Shown here: positions 25,171 to 34,899 of the stretch, one piece after another
Layout of the letters: each line of letters opens with the position of its first letter
How positions within the stretch are numbered: position 1 is the first letter of the stretch
NCBI GenBank assembly: GCA_964387885.1
Contig: CAYLYZ010000011.1
Span: 1 to 64,000 of the forward strand
Origin: JABGPL01 sp964387885
GTDB taxonomy: Bacteria > Electryoneota > AABM5-125-24 > Hatepunaeales > Hatepunaeaceae
Reading direction: 5' to 3'
Length of the DNA: 64,000 nt
Position numbers and translations under genes: made by a program
Notes under the pieces: generated by a model
Told to the model about the DNA's origin: nothing
Database searches by the model: none
The model's input: the letters and a program-made list of their open reading frames with translations, nothing else

Positions 25171-25299
25171 GCATCTCTTGAAAGTAACGTCATTGCGAAC
25201 GAAGTGAAGCAATCTCTTAACTCGCTTATATCCAAACAGATTGCTTCGTCTCTTCGTTCCTCGCGACGACGAAAACAAATCACTACTTTCAGAAAATGC
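25171..25299. mobile_element. MITE-like element, family A (copy 3)
   Basis: Left end GCATCTCTTGAAAGTAACG, right end CACTACTTTCAGAAAATGCT. It separates gyrB and tsaB. On the minus strand two reading frames are open through it, one of which joins tsaB in frame. Confidence 0.75.
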
Positions 25300-25345
25300 T
25301 ATCGACGATATTCTGTTTGTCTTCTATCGATATTAACGGAAACCG

Positions 25346-27763
25346 TTAAATATCAAGATTTTTTACATATTTGGCATTTGACTCAATGAAGTTTCGGCGC
25401 GGTTCAACCTTATCTCCCATTAAGGTTGTGAAAAGACGGTCAGCCTCTGCTCCATCATCAATTGTAATCTGCAGAAGTGTTCTCCTTTCCGGGTCCATAG
25501 TTGTCATCCACAGTTGGTCCGGATTCATTTCACCAAGACCTTTGAATCGCTGAATTTTGGCAGATTTGATTCTACTGGCTGTCAACGCGGAAATTGCCCG
25601 ATAAACATTCCGCTCTGTAATGGGATGTACCTTTTCATCTTTTCCCATTGTAACAAAATACTCATCCGGAACACTCAATTCGCTGGCAAGTGAGTATTCC
25701 TTAAGTGTTTTGTCAACTTCATTCAACTTTATACTGTCTCTATCTGTCCCGGAAGTCATATATAAAACATATCCTCCGGTATCCATATCAATTTTTATTG
25801 AAACATCTGTGAAACCCAATCGTTCAGCTGTTTCTATCAATTCTTTTCGCTTAGCTTCATATCGCGACATTCCGGAATAAATATGGACGTTTTCCACTAT
25901 CTCGTTCAGTAACGGTGCTGCCTGTCTGTTCTTATAATTTTGAAGCCAACGGTCAAGATGCCTGCAGTCATTCATGACACGGATCAGCCTTTCACCGGAA
26001 TATCTTCTTTCCGTCTTTTTTGCACGAAGCGTTACTCCTTCAAAAGCGTATTCATCAAGACTCTGCTGCAGTTCTTCTTCACTTTGATAGTAATTAAGTT
26101 TGGATTTTCCCCTCTTCAGACCAAACAGTGGTGGCTGAGCCACGAAGATATGTCCACCGGTAATCAACTCATTCATATACCTGAAGAAAAATGTCAATAT
26201 CAACGTGCGAATATGAGCTCCATCCACGTCGGCATCAGTCATAATTATTATTTTGCCATATCGTAGTTTTGAAATATCCAAACCACCATTGTCATCATTA
26301 CCGTTGCCTGACATAAATCCGGCTCCGATGGCGGAAATCATCGTTCGAATCTCGTTATTTGACAGGATCTTGTCCATTCTGGCTTTTTCGACATTCAGAA
26401 TTTTACCACGCAAAGGTAGAATAGCCTGAAACCTTCGATCACGCCCCTGTTTTGCAGAACCTCCCGCCGAATCACCCTCAACGATGTATAACTCACAATG
26501 ATCGGGATCGTTAATGGAACAATCCGCCAATTTCCCAGGGAGATTGCCTGATTCCAGGGCTCCCTTACGGCGGGTTAATTCGCGAGCTTTCCGCGCAGCG
26601 TCTCTGGCTCGAGCTGCCTGCATTGCCTTTTCAAGTAACTTTTTGGCGGTTGAAGGATTTTCCTCGAGATAACTGGCTAACCTTTCTCCAAAAACTGTTT
26701 CAACAATTCCCTTTATTTCGCTGTTACCGAGCTTTGTTTTAGTCTGCCCCTCAAATTGAGGTTCAGAGACCATAACTGATATTACAACAGTTATTCCCTC
26801 CCTGCAGTCATCCCCGGAAAGGGTGAATTTTTCGTTTTTAAAAATGGAGTTTCTAATTGCATAGTTATTAAGCGAACGGGTCAGAGCAGACTTGAAACCT
26901 GCCAAATGTGATCCACCTTCAATGGTGTGAATATTATTTACATAGGCATAAATGGTTTCCATATAGGAATCCGTCCATTCAAGAGCTATCTCAACAGGTA
27001 CTTCATCCCTTTCACCTTTTATGTAGATCGGTTTGGGAATAATTGGATTTCGATTTTCATCAATAAATTTTACAAACTCAGGTATACCTTCCTTTGAAAA
27101 AAACGTCTCTTCTCGTTCTCGACCAGTCCGTGTATCACGAGCAATTATTTCTAAGCCGGGGTTCAAAAAAGCAAGTTCTCTGAGTCGTTTTATTATTACG
27201 GAAAACTTCCATTCGAGAACTTCAAACACATCGGAATCCGGCATAAATCTCGTCTCTGTTCCCTGGAAATCAGTATCACCTATCTCCGTAACGGGACCCT
27301 CAGGTATACCGAGTTTATAAGATTGTTTAAAGAGTCTCCCTTCTCTACCGACGTTTACATAACACCACTTTGAAAGTGCATTAACAACAGAAACCCCAAC
27401 ACCATGCAAACCACCCGAAACCTTATATGTTTCCGAATCAAACTTACCACCGGCGTGGAGGATTGTCATAACCACTTCAAGTGCAGATTTTCCCTCTTCG
27501 GGGTGTAAATCAACCGGAATACCCCGACCATTATCCCGAACGGAGATTGAATCATCGTTATTGATGATAACCTCAATCTTGTTGCATGAGCCTGCCATAG
27601 CCTCATCGATTGAATTATCAACAACTTCGTAAACGAGATGATGTAAACCGCGAGTCGAAACATCACCAATGTACATCGCGGGGCGTCGGCGAACTGCTTC
27701 CAGTCCTTTTAGAACCTGAATATCTCCAGCATTATACTGGTTTTCTGTGGAGTTGTTTTCCAT
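25346..27763 (-). CDS. gyrB: DNA gyrase subunit B
   Basis: 805 residues, the length of Gram-negative GyrB. It is the ATPase subunit of the topoisomerase that adds negative supercoils. EVVDNSIDEAMAG and VRDNGRGIPV with GGLHGVGVSVVNALS form the GHKL ATP site. EGDSAGGSAKQGRDRRFQAILPLRGK begins the TOPRIM domain and DADVDGAHIRTL holds its metal-binding Asp set. About 170 residues inserted before the end correspond to the Gram-negative insert domain. QRFKGLGEMNPDQLWMTTMDP closes it. GyrB rather than ParE is chosen by the position beside dnaA-dnaN. Start has AGGG ahead of ATG. Confidence 0.96.
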   Translation of the reverse strand: MENNSTENQYNAGDIQVLKGLEAVRRRPAMYIGDVSTRGLHHLVYEVVDNSIDEAMAGSCNKIEVIINNDDSISVRDNGRGIPVDLHPEEGKSALEVVMTILHAGGKFDSETYKVSGGLHGVGVSVVNALSKWCYVNVGREGRLFKQSYKLGIPEGPVTEIGDTDFQGTETRFMPDSDVFEVLEWKFSVIIKRLRELAFLNPGLEIIARDTRTGREREETFFSKEGIPEFVKFIDENRNPIIPKPIYIKGERDEVPVEIALEWTDSYMETIYAYVNNIHTIEGGSHLAGFKSALTRSLNNYAIRNSIFKNEKFTLSGDDCREGITVVISVMVSEPQFEGQTKTKLGNSEIKGIVETVFGERLASYLEENPSTAKKLLEKAMQAARARDAARKARELTRRKGALESGNLPGKLADCSINDPDHCELYIVEGDSAGGSAKQGRDRRFQAILPLRGKILNVEKARMDKILSNNEIRTMISAIGAGFMSGNGNDDNGGLDISKLRYGKIIIMTDADVDGAHIRTLILTFFFRYMNELITGGHIFVAQPPLFGLKRGKSKLNYYQSEEELQQSLDEYAFEGVTLRAKKTERRYSGERLIRVMNDCRHLDRWLQNYKNRQAAPLLNEIVENVHIYSGMSRYEAKRKELIETAERLGFTDVSIKIDMDTGGYVLYMTSGTDRDSIKLNEVDKTLKEYSLASELSVPDEYFVTMGKDEKVHPITERNVYRAISALTASRIKSAKIQRFKGLGEMNPDQLWMTTMDPERRTLLQITIDDGAEADRLFTTLMGDKVEPRRNFIESNAKYVKNLDI

Positions 27764-27804
27764 CTAACCCTGAATGTTAAAATTAACCGCGTAACTTAGT
27801 TAAA

Positions 27805-28194
27805 TTACTTAATAATAATATCTGAAACAATAGATTCACCAAGAGTTTTATTGAGCTTTTTACATATATCTCCTTTCATATACTTAAGCTCGGTTTTCCA
27901 GGTGGGATTATTAACAGATATTGTTAAAACACCATCTTTTATAGCAATTGCTTCTGAAGCATTGGCTATCTGTTTTCCAACTACTTCAGACCAAATAATT
28001 ACTGCCCGTTGTTCAACTAATCTTTCCGACATTCCCATATGCTGAAACAACTTTAAAAATGCCGTTCCAATGGATTTTGAATTTCTAATCCTGGGTGTTT
28101 CCTTTTCCCAGGTTTTATATCCATATTTTTTTTTCTTTCTTTTCGGATTATCTTCCGAAAATTTGAAAAGTGATTTTGCATTCTCTTTCTTCAT
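27805..28194 (-). CDS. dciA: DUF721 protein, DciA-like helicase loader
   Basis: 129 residues from ATG 28194, which has GGAG five bases ahead. The basic N-terminus (SEDNPKRKKKKYGYKTWEKE) is followed by the DUF721 core: LKLFQHMGMSERLVEQRAVIIWSEVVGKQIANASEAIAIKDGVLTISVNNPTWKTELKYMK. DciA is the ancestral loader of the DnaB helicase in bacteria without DnaC or DnaI. Its position between dnaN and gyrB is the usual one; recF, often there too, is absent. The open frame extends to 28260 only by reading into a MITE. Confidence 0.85.
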   Translation of the reverse strand: MKKENAKSLFKFSEDNPKRKKKKYGYKTWEKETPRIRNSKSIGTAFLKLFQHMGMSERLVEQRAVIIWSEVVGKQIANASEAIAIKDGVLTISVNNPTWKTELKYMKGDICKKLNKTLGESIVSDIIIK

Positions 28195-28218
28195 ACTTCT
28201 CCGATTCTGCGGTTTGCA

Positions 28219-28346
28219 GCATTCCCCGAAAGTATTGTCATTGCGTTCGAAGTGAAGCAATCTCGTAACTCATAAAATCCAAACAGATCGCCTCGTCATT
28301 TCACTCCTCGCGAAGACAAACATGCCAAATCACTCCTGACAATTAC
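28219..28346. mobile_element. MITE-like element, family A (copy 4, right end degenerate)
   Basis: Left end GCATTCCCCGAAAGTATTG matches the consensus well. The core has GAAGTGAAGCAATCTCGTAA and CAGATCGCCTCG, and the right end is decayed. It sits between dnaN and dciA, splitting a replication gene cluster. Confidence 0.65.
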
Positions 28347-28387
28347 AAAAAGAATATCTACAGTCGAATTGTGTGTTAGGATATATT

Positions 28388-28421
28388 AAAAAGAACGACC
28401 CGTCCAAATTTGAACGGGTCG
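28388..28421 (-). terminator. Rho-independent terminator of dnaN
   Basis: Read on the minus strand, CGACCCGT and ACGGGTCG form an eight-base stem (28396-28403 with 28414-28421), followed by TTCTTTTT. It lies 26 bp past the dnaN stop, so dciA and gyrB need their own promoter. Confidence 0.8.
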
Positions 28422-28446
28422 AATTTATCTGAAGTAAAATACTCTC

Positions 28447-29565
28447 TCACTTTAATCTGATCGGCATCAACAACATTATGAACTCTTCATTCTCTTCCTG
28501 GGCTGTGGGTTTAACAATAGCCGCGTCATCATCCGCACCCATTTCAAATATTGCATCCTCAGTATCAACCTGTTTTAAAACATCCATCAAGTAAGAGGCA
28601 TTATATGCAATTTCCATCGGATCTGCATCGTACGATACCGATACAATTTCATCTGCCTTCCCGCCGAGTTCCTGGTCTTCGGACTCGAGTTGAATCGATG
28701 TTGAATCAATTTTCAGTCGAATCTGTCTCGATATCTGGCTTGCAAATATAGACACTCTTCTCACCGCTGACATCAAATCTTCGGTTCTGAGGGTCATTTT
28801 TCCTGGATTTGCTTCAGGAATTACACTTTCATATCGGGGATAATGCCCATCAATTAATCGAGTCACCAATCTTTGACTTTTGGTACTAAAAGAGGCTCTT
28901 GATTCAGCAAGTGCTATTTCCGGCTCATCATCATCCTGAAGATTTCTCATCACCAAATTCAGTGCCTTCATTGGCACTATCACATCAATTGGCTCACCGG
29001 AATATGCTATGTTTTTATGAATAATTTTTGAGAGTCTGTGTCCATCAGTTGCAACCATTCTCATTTCTTCAGAACGAACCTGCATGAGAATACCAGTTAA
29101 TACAGGCCTCATCTCATCGTTTGATACAGCAAACAAGGTTTTTGAAACCATTCGTCTGAGGTCTTCAGACTTAATTGTAAAAGTCACTTTCGCATCAACG
29201 GGCGGTAGTTCCGGAAATTCTACCGGGTCACCACCTGGAAGTATGTAATTACCAACACCTTCGCCTCCCAATAATACTTTACCATCATCCGGAACATTAA
29301 CTTCGAGAGGTACATCCGGTAATTCCCTTATCAATTCCTGAAAACGTTTCGCCTGGACCAATACGCCACCTGAACCCTCTGCATCGATCAAATCCACATG
29401 AGCAGTTATGGTCGTATCAAGATCTGTGGCGGTTATTTCTAATTTCTTTCCTTCAAGTTTCATCTGTAAGTTACTCAGCGAGGGCATTGGCACTCTGGTG
29501 GCAATAGCTCCCATAACTCGTTGTAATCCTTTCATCATTGAAACTTGTGAGAAGGTAAATCTCAT
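28447..29565 (-). CDS. dnaN: DNA polymerase III beta sliding clamp
   Basis: 372 residues with the three-fold clamp repeat. MRFTFSQVSMMKGLQRVMGAIATR starts domain one. LTGILMQVRSEEMRMVATDGHRLSK is the family motif in domain two. The end, EFIMLLMPIRLK, matches the universal C-terminal M-P-x-R-x ligand-groove strand. It encircles DNA and tethers polymerase III and other replication factors. ATG has AAGGATAAAAA ahead. It follows dnaA across a 365-bp gap with origin-like features and ends at a clear terminator. Confidence 0.96.
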   Translation of the reverse strand: MRFTFSQVSMMKGLQRVMGAIATRVPMPSLSNLQMKLEGKKLEITATDLDTTITAHVDLIDAEGSGGVLVQAKRFQELIRELPDVPLEVNVPDDGKVLLGGEGVGNYILPGGDPVEFPELPPVDAKVTFTIKSEDLRRMVSKTLFAVSNDEMRPVLTGILMQVRSEEMRMVATDGHRLSKIIHKNIAYSGEPIDVIVPMKALNLVMRNLQDDDEPEIALAESRASFSTKSQRLVTRLIDGHYPRYESVIPEANPGKMTLRTEDLMSAVRRVSIFASQISRQIRLKIDSTSIQLESEDQELGGKADEIVSVSYDADPMEIAYNASYLMDVLKQVDTEDAIFEMGADDDAAIVKPTAQEENEEFIMLLMPIRLK

Positions 29566-29930
29566 TTTTTATCCTTTCTATCTTTTAAAAAAAGAAAGAT
29601 ATTTAAAAATTTTGTAGTATTTTTAAAGCCTGTTAAAATCTTAATAACTTCGTTTGGCATTCCGACTATATCATAATAATTAAACGCTTGATTGCAAACA
29701 AGTGGTACTACAAAATTGTTGACGATTGAGTGAATTTCTCCTTTTATCTGTGTATGAAATGTTGAACAATTTCCACACTAATTCCGGATCTGTTACTTAT
29801 AAACAATCAAGTAACACAAATTAACAATGTATATGTTAATTTGTGGATAATTATTCAACCATTTATTATTCTTAAAAAAAAATCCAATTTGCCTGCAGTT
29901 CACTTTCTAAATTGTCTATTTAAAAAATTA
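29566..29930. other. dnaA-dnaN intergenic region, candidate origin/regulatory region
   Basis: This strongly AT-rich gap holds one exact DnaA box TGTGGATAA (29842-29850). It also holds an 11-bp perfect inverted repeat CACAAATTAAC/GTTAATTTGTG (29815-29825 and 29835-29845) and an 8-bp one TGTTACTT/AAGTAACA (29791-29798 and 29809-29816), stacked end to end. The dyads adjoin the box. Only one perfect box is seen, so origin function is plausible rather than shown. The dyads could equally be dnaN or dnaA regulatory sites. Confidence 0.45.
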
Positions 29931-31319
29931 TCAGACAGAAGCAAGTTCGATGAGTTGACGCATCTCACTCATTGTTTCTGAAAATCGTTTTTGTGCGTTC
30001 ATTAACTCCTGAATTTTTTCACGAGCATAGATAACAGTAGTATGGTCCCTTCCTCCGAATTGTAAACCAATGGTCTTTAATGTTTGTGAAGTGAATTCAG
30101 TGCAAAAGAACATTGCTATTTGTCTGGCTTGAACAATTTCTTTTTTTCTTGTTTTTGATCTGATCAGATCACAAGGTACATCCATTTCTTCAGCAATAAT
30201 CTCCTGAATACGATGAATTGAAAGTTGGTGTTGTGGTTTACTGACAAAATTTGAAACGACTTTTTTTGCAAGGTCGAGAGTTATTTTCTCACCAATAAAT
30301 GATGTTTGGGCCAATAGGTGGGTGAAAATTCCATGTAATGTTCTTACGTTGTCAGTTACGTTAATAGCCAAAAATTGAACAACATTGTCAGGAAATTCAA
30401 ACTTGTTTTGTTCCATCAAGTCTTTCAAAATTGCCAATCGAGTCTCGTAATCAGGAATATGAACTTCGCTGATCAGTCCCCATTGTAATCTACTTATCAA
30501 ACGTTCATCAAATTCTTTGAGTTCCCGGGGAGGTCTATCCGATGAAAAAACGAGTTGCTTACCTGCCTGATGAAGCGCATTAAAAGTGTGAAAGAATTCT
30601 TCTTGTGTTCTTTCCTTAGCCATAAAAAATTGTACGTCATCAAGTAACAATACATCTACGGTTCGATATAGATGATTAAAAGAATCTATTTGACTTTCTT
30701 TAAGTGATTTAACAAAATCGATTGTGAATTGCTCACCCGTAACGTACAAAACTCGAAGGTGCGGTTTTTCCTTTGTAATACAGTTTCCAATACCCTGAAT
30801 AAGATGTGTTTTACCAAGTCCCGAACCACCGTAAATTAAATGAGGATTAAAAGTTGAATTTCCCGGATTATTGGCTATTGATGTTGCTGCAGCACGAGCA
30901 AACCGATTACAATCACCTTCTATAAAATTATTGAAGGTGTAATGAGGATTGAGATTGGTTTTAAACGAAGCAACCCTTTTCCTGCTGACGATGCTGGATT
31001 TTTCTTCAACGATTTCCTCAGAATAAGGCTGTTTTCTCTTGCTGCCCTTTTTATCTATTACATATTTCAGTCGGAGATCATCACCAAATGCAGCAGAAAC
31101 AGCATTCCTGAGATTTTCGCTGTAATGTGCCTCAATCCAGTCGCAATAAAATCTGCTGGGGACACGTAATTTTAAAAGGTTATCCTCGAAAGAAATCGCT
31201 TCAATGGGATTAAACCAGGTTAAAAAACATCTTGGTTGAAGTTTTTTCTGAAGTTGTTCGCAAATATTTTTCCAAATGTTTTCCGGGTTTGATTCGAGCT
31301 GAGAAACTGTATTCAGCAT
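29931..31319 (-). CDS. dnaA: Chromosomal replication initiator DnaA
   Basis: 462 residues. Domain I is at 1-90. AAA+ domain III begins at about residue 120 with NPHYTFNNFIEGDCNRFARAAA. Walker A is LIYGGSGLGKTHLIQGIGN and Walker B VDVLLLDDVQFF. RLISRLQWGL is the arginine-finger region. Domain IV carries KTIGLQFGGRDHTTVIYA, the DNA-contact signature for DnaA boxes. It opens the origin and controls its own gene. A good promoter lies 57-85 bp upstream. Confidence 0.97.
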   Translation of the reverse strand: MLNTVSQLESNPENIWKNICEQLQKKLQPRCFLTWFNPIEAISFEDNLLKLRVPSRFYCDWIEAHYSENLRNAVSAAFGDDLRLKYVIDKKGSKRKQPYSEEIVEEKSSIVSRKRVASFKTNLNPHYTFNNFIEGDCNRFARAAATSIANNPGNSTFNPHLIYGGSGLGKTHLIQGIGNCITKEKPHLRVLYVTGEQFTIDFVKSLKESQIDSFNHLYRTVDVLLLDDVQFFMAKERTQEEFFHTFNALHQAGKQLVFSSDRPPRELKEFDERLISRLQWGLISEVHIPDYETRLAILKDLMEQNKFEFPDNVVQFLAINVTDNVRTLHGIFTHLLAQTSFIGEKITLDLAKKVVSNFVSKPQHQLSIHRIQEIIAEEMDVPCDLIRSKTRKKEIVQARQIAMFFCTEFTSQTLKTIGLQFGGRDHTTVIYAREKIQELMNAQKRFSETMSEMRQLIELASV

Positions 31320-31375
31320 TAAATTTAACCTGTTGTTATTAAGGTGTTTGGGATATTAAAAAAGAAGGTCACATG

Positions 31376-31404
31376 AATTTACATTTACACAGAGCTAATG
31401 TCAA
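31376..31404 (-). promoter_or_regulatory. Sigma-70-type promoter of dnaA
   Basis: On the minus strand TTGACA (31404-31399) is followed after exactly 17 bases by TAAATT (31381-31376), four of six matches to the -10 consensus. It lies 57 bp before the dnaA ATG. The surrounding 31320-31491 is AT-rich. Confidence 0.65.
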
Positions 31405-31491
31405 GTACTGAATGCGAAAATTAAAAAAAAATAACAATATTAAAAATATTTAATAGAGGGATTTACACAATTTGAGTGTTGACATAACGTT

Positions 31492-33102
31492 TTAAAACCA
31501 GATCGGATTAGCAAAAGCCCTGTGGGTTTTGCCGGAACTGGTTATTGTCTCGATTTCTGCTCGAATATACTTCGATCCGATTAGCGGAGACGAAATTTCA
31601 CCTTCAAATAACTTACAAAAAGGATCCGATTTTGGATTATATTGTCTAATCGTGATTTCTCCGTTCGAACTTCCTCCTAAAATGCGAAGTAATTTCAGTT
31701 GACCGAATTCTTGTGAAGTCTTATATCTTAGTCTAATGGATCCGGTTGCGTTTTTTTCAGCGATATCTCCACTGAATAGTGTTTTGTTTTTCTGAAAAAT
31801 AGAGAGTTCTATGGCCGGACCATCACTAATATATGATTTTCCATCTTTAAGATTATTAATAATTTCTGATTTTCCATATTTATCAGCCACTCTGATTCTC
31901 GTCGTAATTTTGCCGAATAGATGATCAGAATTTTCGTGAAGAGTGAGCATTGGAATTTTGACCTGCCTAAATCGATTAAAATTTCCGTGCGCATCATTTC
32001 CGGCGTAAATATTAATTCTCTTTCCTCTGTTAATTTCTCCTATCCACTTTTTCAGCCCGGATGTGAATCCTATATCCCACATTCCGTTGCAAATCTGCCA
32101 TCCATCAATTCTTTTCTCGTTTAAGTCCGAATTTCCCCATTTTCCACGTTTAACCAGCAAGCGCTGCAACCAGTTAACCGGAACAAGCGGGTGGGCGGCA
32201 GCAGTGAAAGAGGTATTTTTGATTTTTTCCAATGCTTCAGGTACGGAATTTTCACTTCGTGTCAGAAGCCACTTTTGAGCCCCGTCTCCTGAACCATGTA
32301 GAAACTCGGTATTGTCAATCACTAAAAGATGGATGTTTTTTCCACTTTCGGATCTGCAGGTCAATTCTTCACCAGGCAGCAGCAAGGCGCCGTTTCCGCT
32401 GTTATTCAGGACATCAATCCTTTCTAAAAAATCCGCCCATTTTCGTAACTCTGGATCATCGGTCAGATAATCTTCAGGCATATCATCGAGATTGTAGGAG
32501 TGATCTGTCACAGCAATCCATTTAAGCCCCATTGCCGGAGCCATCTGTTGATACATTTCTAAGGGTGCGCCAAATTCTACATGGTCGCAACCATACTCAC
32601 TATGGCAGTGTAACTCCCCTGCAGACCATCCTGAAAATCCAGGTAAAGGATCTGCAGCGTTATGAACCTTAAATGGAGCCTGTGAAAGTAAAGAGTGGTT
32701 GTCCTGATTAACTTCCCAGGTATTTCTTCCATCGGACAGACGTGCCCTTGCCGTAACAGTCAATTTTCCTGCAGGCAGAGAAGAAACGTCAAGTTCGAAA
32801 ATCTGGTACCATAGGGGGATTTTGATGTCAGTATTCAGTTGAAATGTTTTGTCCGCGTGTTCACTTTCAATAGAAGCTTTGAAGCAAACATCAATTAAAC
32901 GAAGTGGATATTGGTTGGCATCCTTTATTATTATACTTACCGGTAAAGGCGTGTCAGGTTCGATACGAAATGGTGTATCAAAAATCACCTCAGCTTCATG
33001 TTTAAAATATCTGCTGAACGGAAAAAAGCGGAACCTGTAATGCGTCTCAGCGTATAGGCCGGCGATTGGGATCAGTTCCGGATTGCTTGGAAAGTCTATC
33101 AT
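31492..33102 (-). CDS. PHP-domain metal-dependent hydrolase (CehA/McbA-like)
   Basis: 536 residues. The N-terminal 160 form a beta-rich domain of unknown role. The PHP domain starts at GWSAGELHCHSEYGCDHVEFG with the HxH metal pair. WIAVTDHSYNLDD and LLPGEELTC supply further ligands, then AAHPLVPVNW and YAGNDAHGNFNR complete the trinuclear-type site. CehA/McbA relatives cleave phosphoesters or carbamate-type bonds; the substrate is unknown. The C-terminal 120 residues (AIELSIFQKNKTLFSGDIAEKNA) are a second beta domain. There is no signal peptide. It lies 16 bp from the deacetylase gene. Confidence 0.85.
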   Translation of the reverse strand: MIDFPSNPELIPIAGLYAETHYRFRFFPFSRYFKHEAEVIFDTPFRIEPDTPLPVSIIIKDANQYPLRLIDVCFKASIESEHADKTFQLNTDIKIPLWYQIFELDVSSLPAGKLTVTARARLSDGRNTWEVNQDNHSLLSQAPFKVHNAADPLPGFSGWSAGELHCHSEYGCDHVEFGAPLEMYQQMAPAMGLKWIAVTDHSYNLDDMPEDYLTDDPELRKWADFLERIDVLNNSGNGALLLPGEELTCRSESGKNIHLLVIDNTEFLHGSGDGAQKWLLTRSENSVPEALEKIKNTSFTAAAHPLVPVNWLQRLLVKRGKWGNSDLNEKRIDGWQICNGMWDIGFTSGLKKWIGEINRGKRINIYAGNDAHGNFNRFRQVKIPMLTLHENSDHLFGKITTRIRVADKYGKSEIINNLKDGKSYISDGPAIELSIFQKNKTLFSGDIAEKNATGSIRLRYKTSQEFGQLKLLRILGGSSNGEITIRQYNPKSDPFCKLFEGEISSPLIGSKYIRAEIETITSSGKTHRAFANPIWF

Positions 33103-33118
33103 TATAGATTGATGGTTT

Positions 33119-33751
33119 TCAAGGATTTTGTCCGAGTCTTTTTAATGTCAGTTCCTTTTTTCGGATCCCATCGATTATGGGGGGCAATGCTCTAATTGTC
33201 GATTCGGTTGCAGTTCCCCTATCATGCAGCAGGATGATATCCCCGGGTACAATTTTATTGATGATTCTCTGCACAATCTCGTCAGAATCCGATTGTTTCC
33301 AATCTTTTCCGGAAAGTGACCAAAGGATTATTTTCATTTTTTGATTTCGAATCACCTTTAAAAGCGTAAAACCAAATCTTCCGTAAGGGGGGCGAAATAG
33401 AATTGGGGGAGTGCCTATAATTTTCCGTATTACTTCACAACTTTTGTGAATATCATCATTGATCAGTCGGGTGGACTTAAGGAGAAGAGAATTGTGTTGA
33501 TAACCGTGAGATCCGATAGTGTGTCCTTCTTTATGAATATGCTCTACGATTGTCGGATGTTTTTCGACCTGGGATCCGGTTACGAAAAATGTTGCAGGGC
33601 ATTCAGCGTTTGAAAGAATGCGAATTATTTCCATCGTGAAATCAGGATCAGGACCGTCATCGAATGTCAGGTAAACTCCGCTCGGATCCCCTTTGGATAC
33701 GACATTTTTTAGCAATTTTCCTGCTATTCTTGGGAAAGTATCCAGATTCAT
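33119..33751 (-). CDS. Polysaccharide deacetylase (NodB domain)
   Basis: 210 residues, a compact carbohydrate esterase 4 domain. GVYLTFDDGPDPDFT carries the catalytic Asp pair. GHTIGSHGYQHNSLLLKS gives the HxxxH zinc pair. FRPPYGRFGF is motif three. DIILLHDRGTATES gives the terminal His. It removes N- or O-acetyl groups from a glycan. No signal peptide is seen, so it may act on a lipid-linked precursor in the cytosol. It overlaps the GT2 stop by one base. All catalytic residues look intact. Confidence 0.92.
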   Translation of the reverse strand: MNLDTFPRIAGKLLKNVVSKGDPSGVYLTFDDGPDPDFTMEIIRILSNAECPATFFVTGSQVEKHPTIVEHIHKEGHTIGSHGYQHNSLLLKSTRLINDDIHKSCEVIRKIIGTPPILFRPPYGRFGFTLLKVIRNQKMKIILWSLSGKDWKQSDSDEIVQRIINKIVPGDIILLHDRGTATESTIRALPPIIDGIRKKELTLKRLGQNP

Positions 33752-34899
33752 TACGAGGATGCCCCCTTACTGCTAAACACCTGCCCCTTCCATTCGAAAT
33801 TCAAAATATGACCGCCAATCGCGAAGACAACAATCACCGGTGCATGAATGATCTCAAGGATCAGAAAATCAAACCAGTTGATACGTTCCCTAAAAACTGA
33901 TTTGCCAACAAATACCGATACAAAATCCAGGAGGCATTTAAGACCAAACATGCAACCCAACAACCACCAGGAGGAGGAAAATAGGCCGACCAGAGGACCG
34001 AACGAAAGAGAGAGAAAAAAGATAAAGATACCAACAAGTGTTAGTTTTCTCGATGTGCGAAGAAATAGTCCTTTGGAGCCCCAGCGAATTCTCTGATACC
34101 ACAATTCACGAATTGAAGCAGGAGGCCGAGTCGGTACTACGGCATCTTTTTCTCCGACAGCAATTACATCCCATCTGGATTGTGATATTTTCGACATCAA
34201 CAGCTCGTCATCCCCGGAAATGAGGGTATTTACTCCATCATATCCCTCTACGTTATTATAGGCTTCTCTTCTGAATGCGAGGCTTGCACCTGTGCAGGAA
34301 AATGGGATCCCATCCGCAGCCAGTCCGGCGGCGGCATAACCCTGAGATCTGAAATCTAAAGCTTGTAATTTCTGCCATACCGGAGGAGAGTTTCCGATAT
34401 CGAAACGTGCTTGGCCGAGTACAATACCGGTGTTTGAATCGAATTTTGACAGTAAAGTTCGAATCCATCCCTGTTCAGGGCTGCAGTCTGCATCGGTAGT
34501 AATAATTATATCTCCCGATGCGCTCTGAATCCCCCGTTCCAGAGCCTGTTTTTTGGGGCTGAAGTTTTTGTGGATCGTTGTTTGTGTAATCAGTCGTACA
34601 CGCGGATCTGATTGAGCAAACTCTTCAACGATTCTTCCTGTCTTATCTTCTGACCGGTCATCAACTACGATGACTTCAAACATATCAACCGGATAATCCT
34701 GAGCGAGAACATGTCTGAGGGTTTTTCCGATAAACTTTTCTTCATTTCTGGCAGCTATAATCACTGACGTTTGGAAAGTTTTTGGATCAATATTTCCATG
34801 TTGGCTACGAAGTTTTAATAAGCCATTTACAATTCTGCAGACAAAATAGAGATAGACCAATCCCCCGGATACCAGACATATTGTCCAGGCAAAGGTCAA
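33751..34899 (-). CDS. Membrane-bound processive glycosyltransferase family 2
   Basis: 382 residues. An N-terminal span is followed by a GT-A domain: SVIIAARNEEKFIGKTLRHVLAQDYP, VVDDRSEDKTGRIVEEFA, TTDADCSPEQGWI with the DAD metal site, SGDDELLMSKI and WYQRIRWGSKG, the QxxRW motif of processive enzymes. Two to three C-terminal spans follow. It starts at TTG with a four-base overlap with the upstream gene and is coupled to the NodB deacetylase. The pairing resembles systems that lay down N-acetylglucosamine and then deacetylate it, but the product is unknown. Confidence 0.9.
   Translation of the reverse strand: MTFAWTICLVSGGLVYLYFVCRIVNGLLKLRSQHGNIDPKTFQTSVIIAARNEEKFIGKTLRHVLAQDYPVDMFEVIVVDDRSEDKTGRIVEEFAQSDPRVRLITQTTIHKNFSPKKQALERGIQSASGDIIITTDADCSPEQGWIRTLLSKFDSNTGIVLGQARFDIGNSPPVWQKLQALDFRSQGYAAAGLAADGIPFSCTGASLAFRREAYNNVEGYDGVNTLISGDDELLMSKISQSRWDVIAVGEKDAVVPTRPPASIRELWYQRIRWGSKGLFLRTSRKLTLVGIFIFFLSLSFGPLVGLFSSSWWLLGCMFGLKCLLDFVSVFVGKSVFRERINWFDFLILEIIHAPVIVVFAIGGHILNFEWKGQVFSSKGASS

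Noticed and set aside
31473..31500. TTGACA on the plus strand as a promoter
   Set aside because: No -10 match at 16-18 bases and no plus-strand gene follows.
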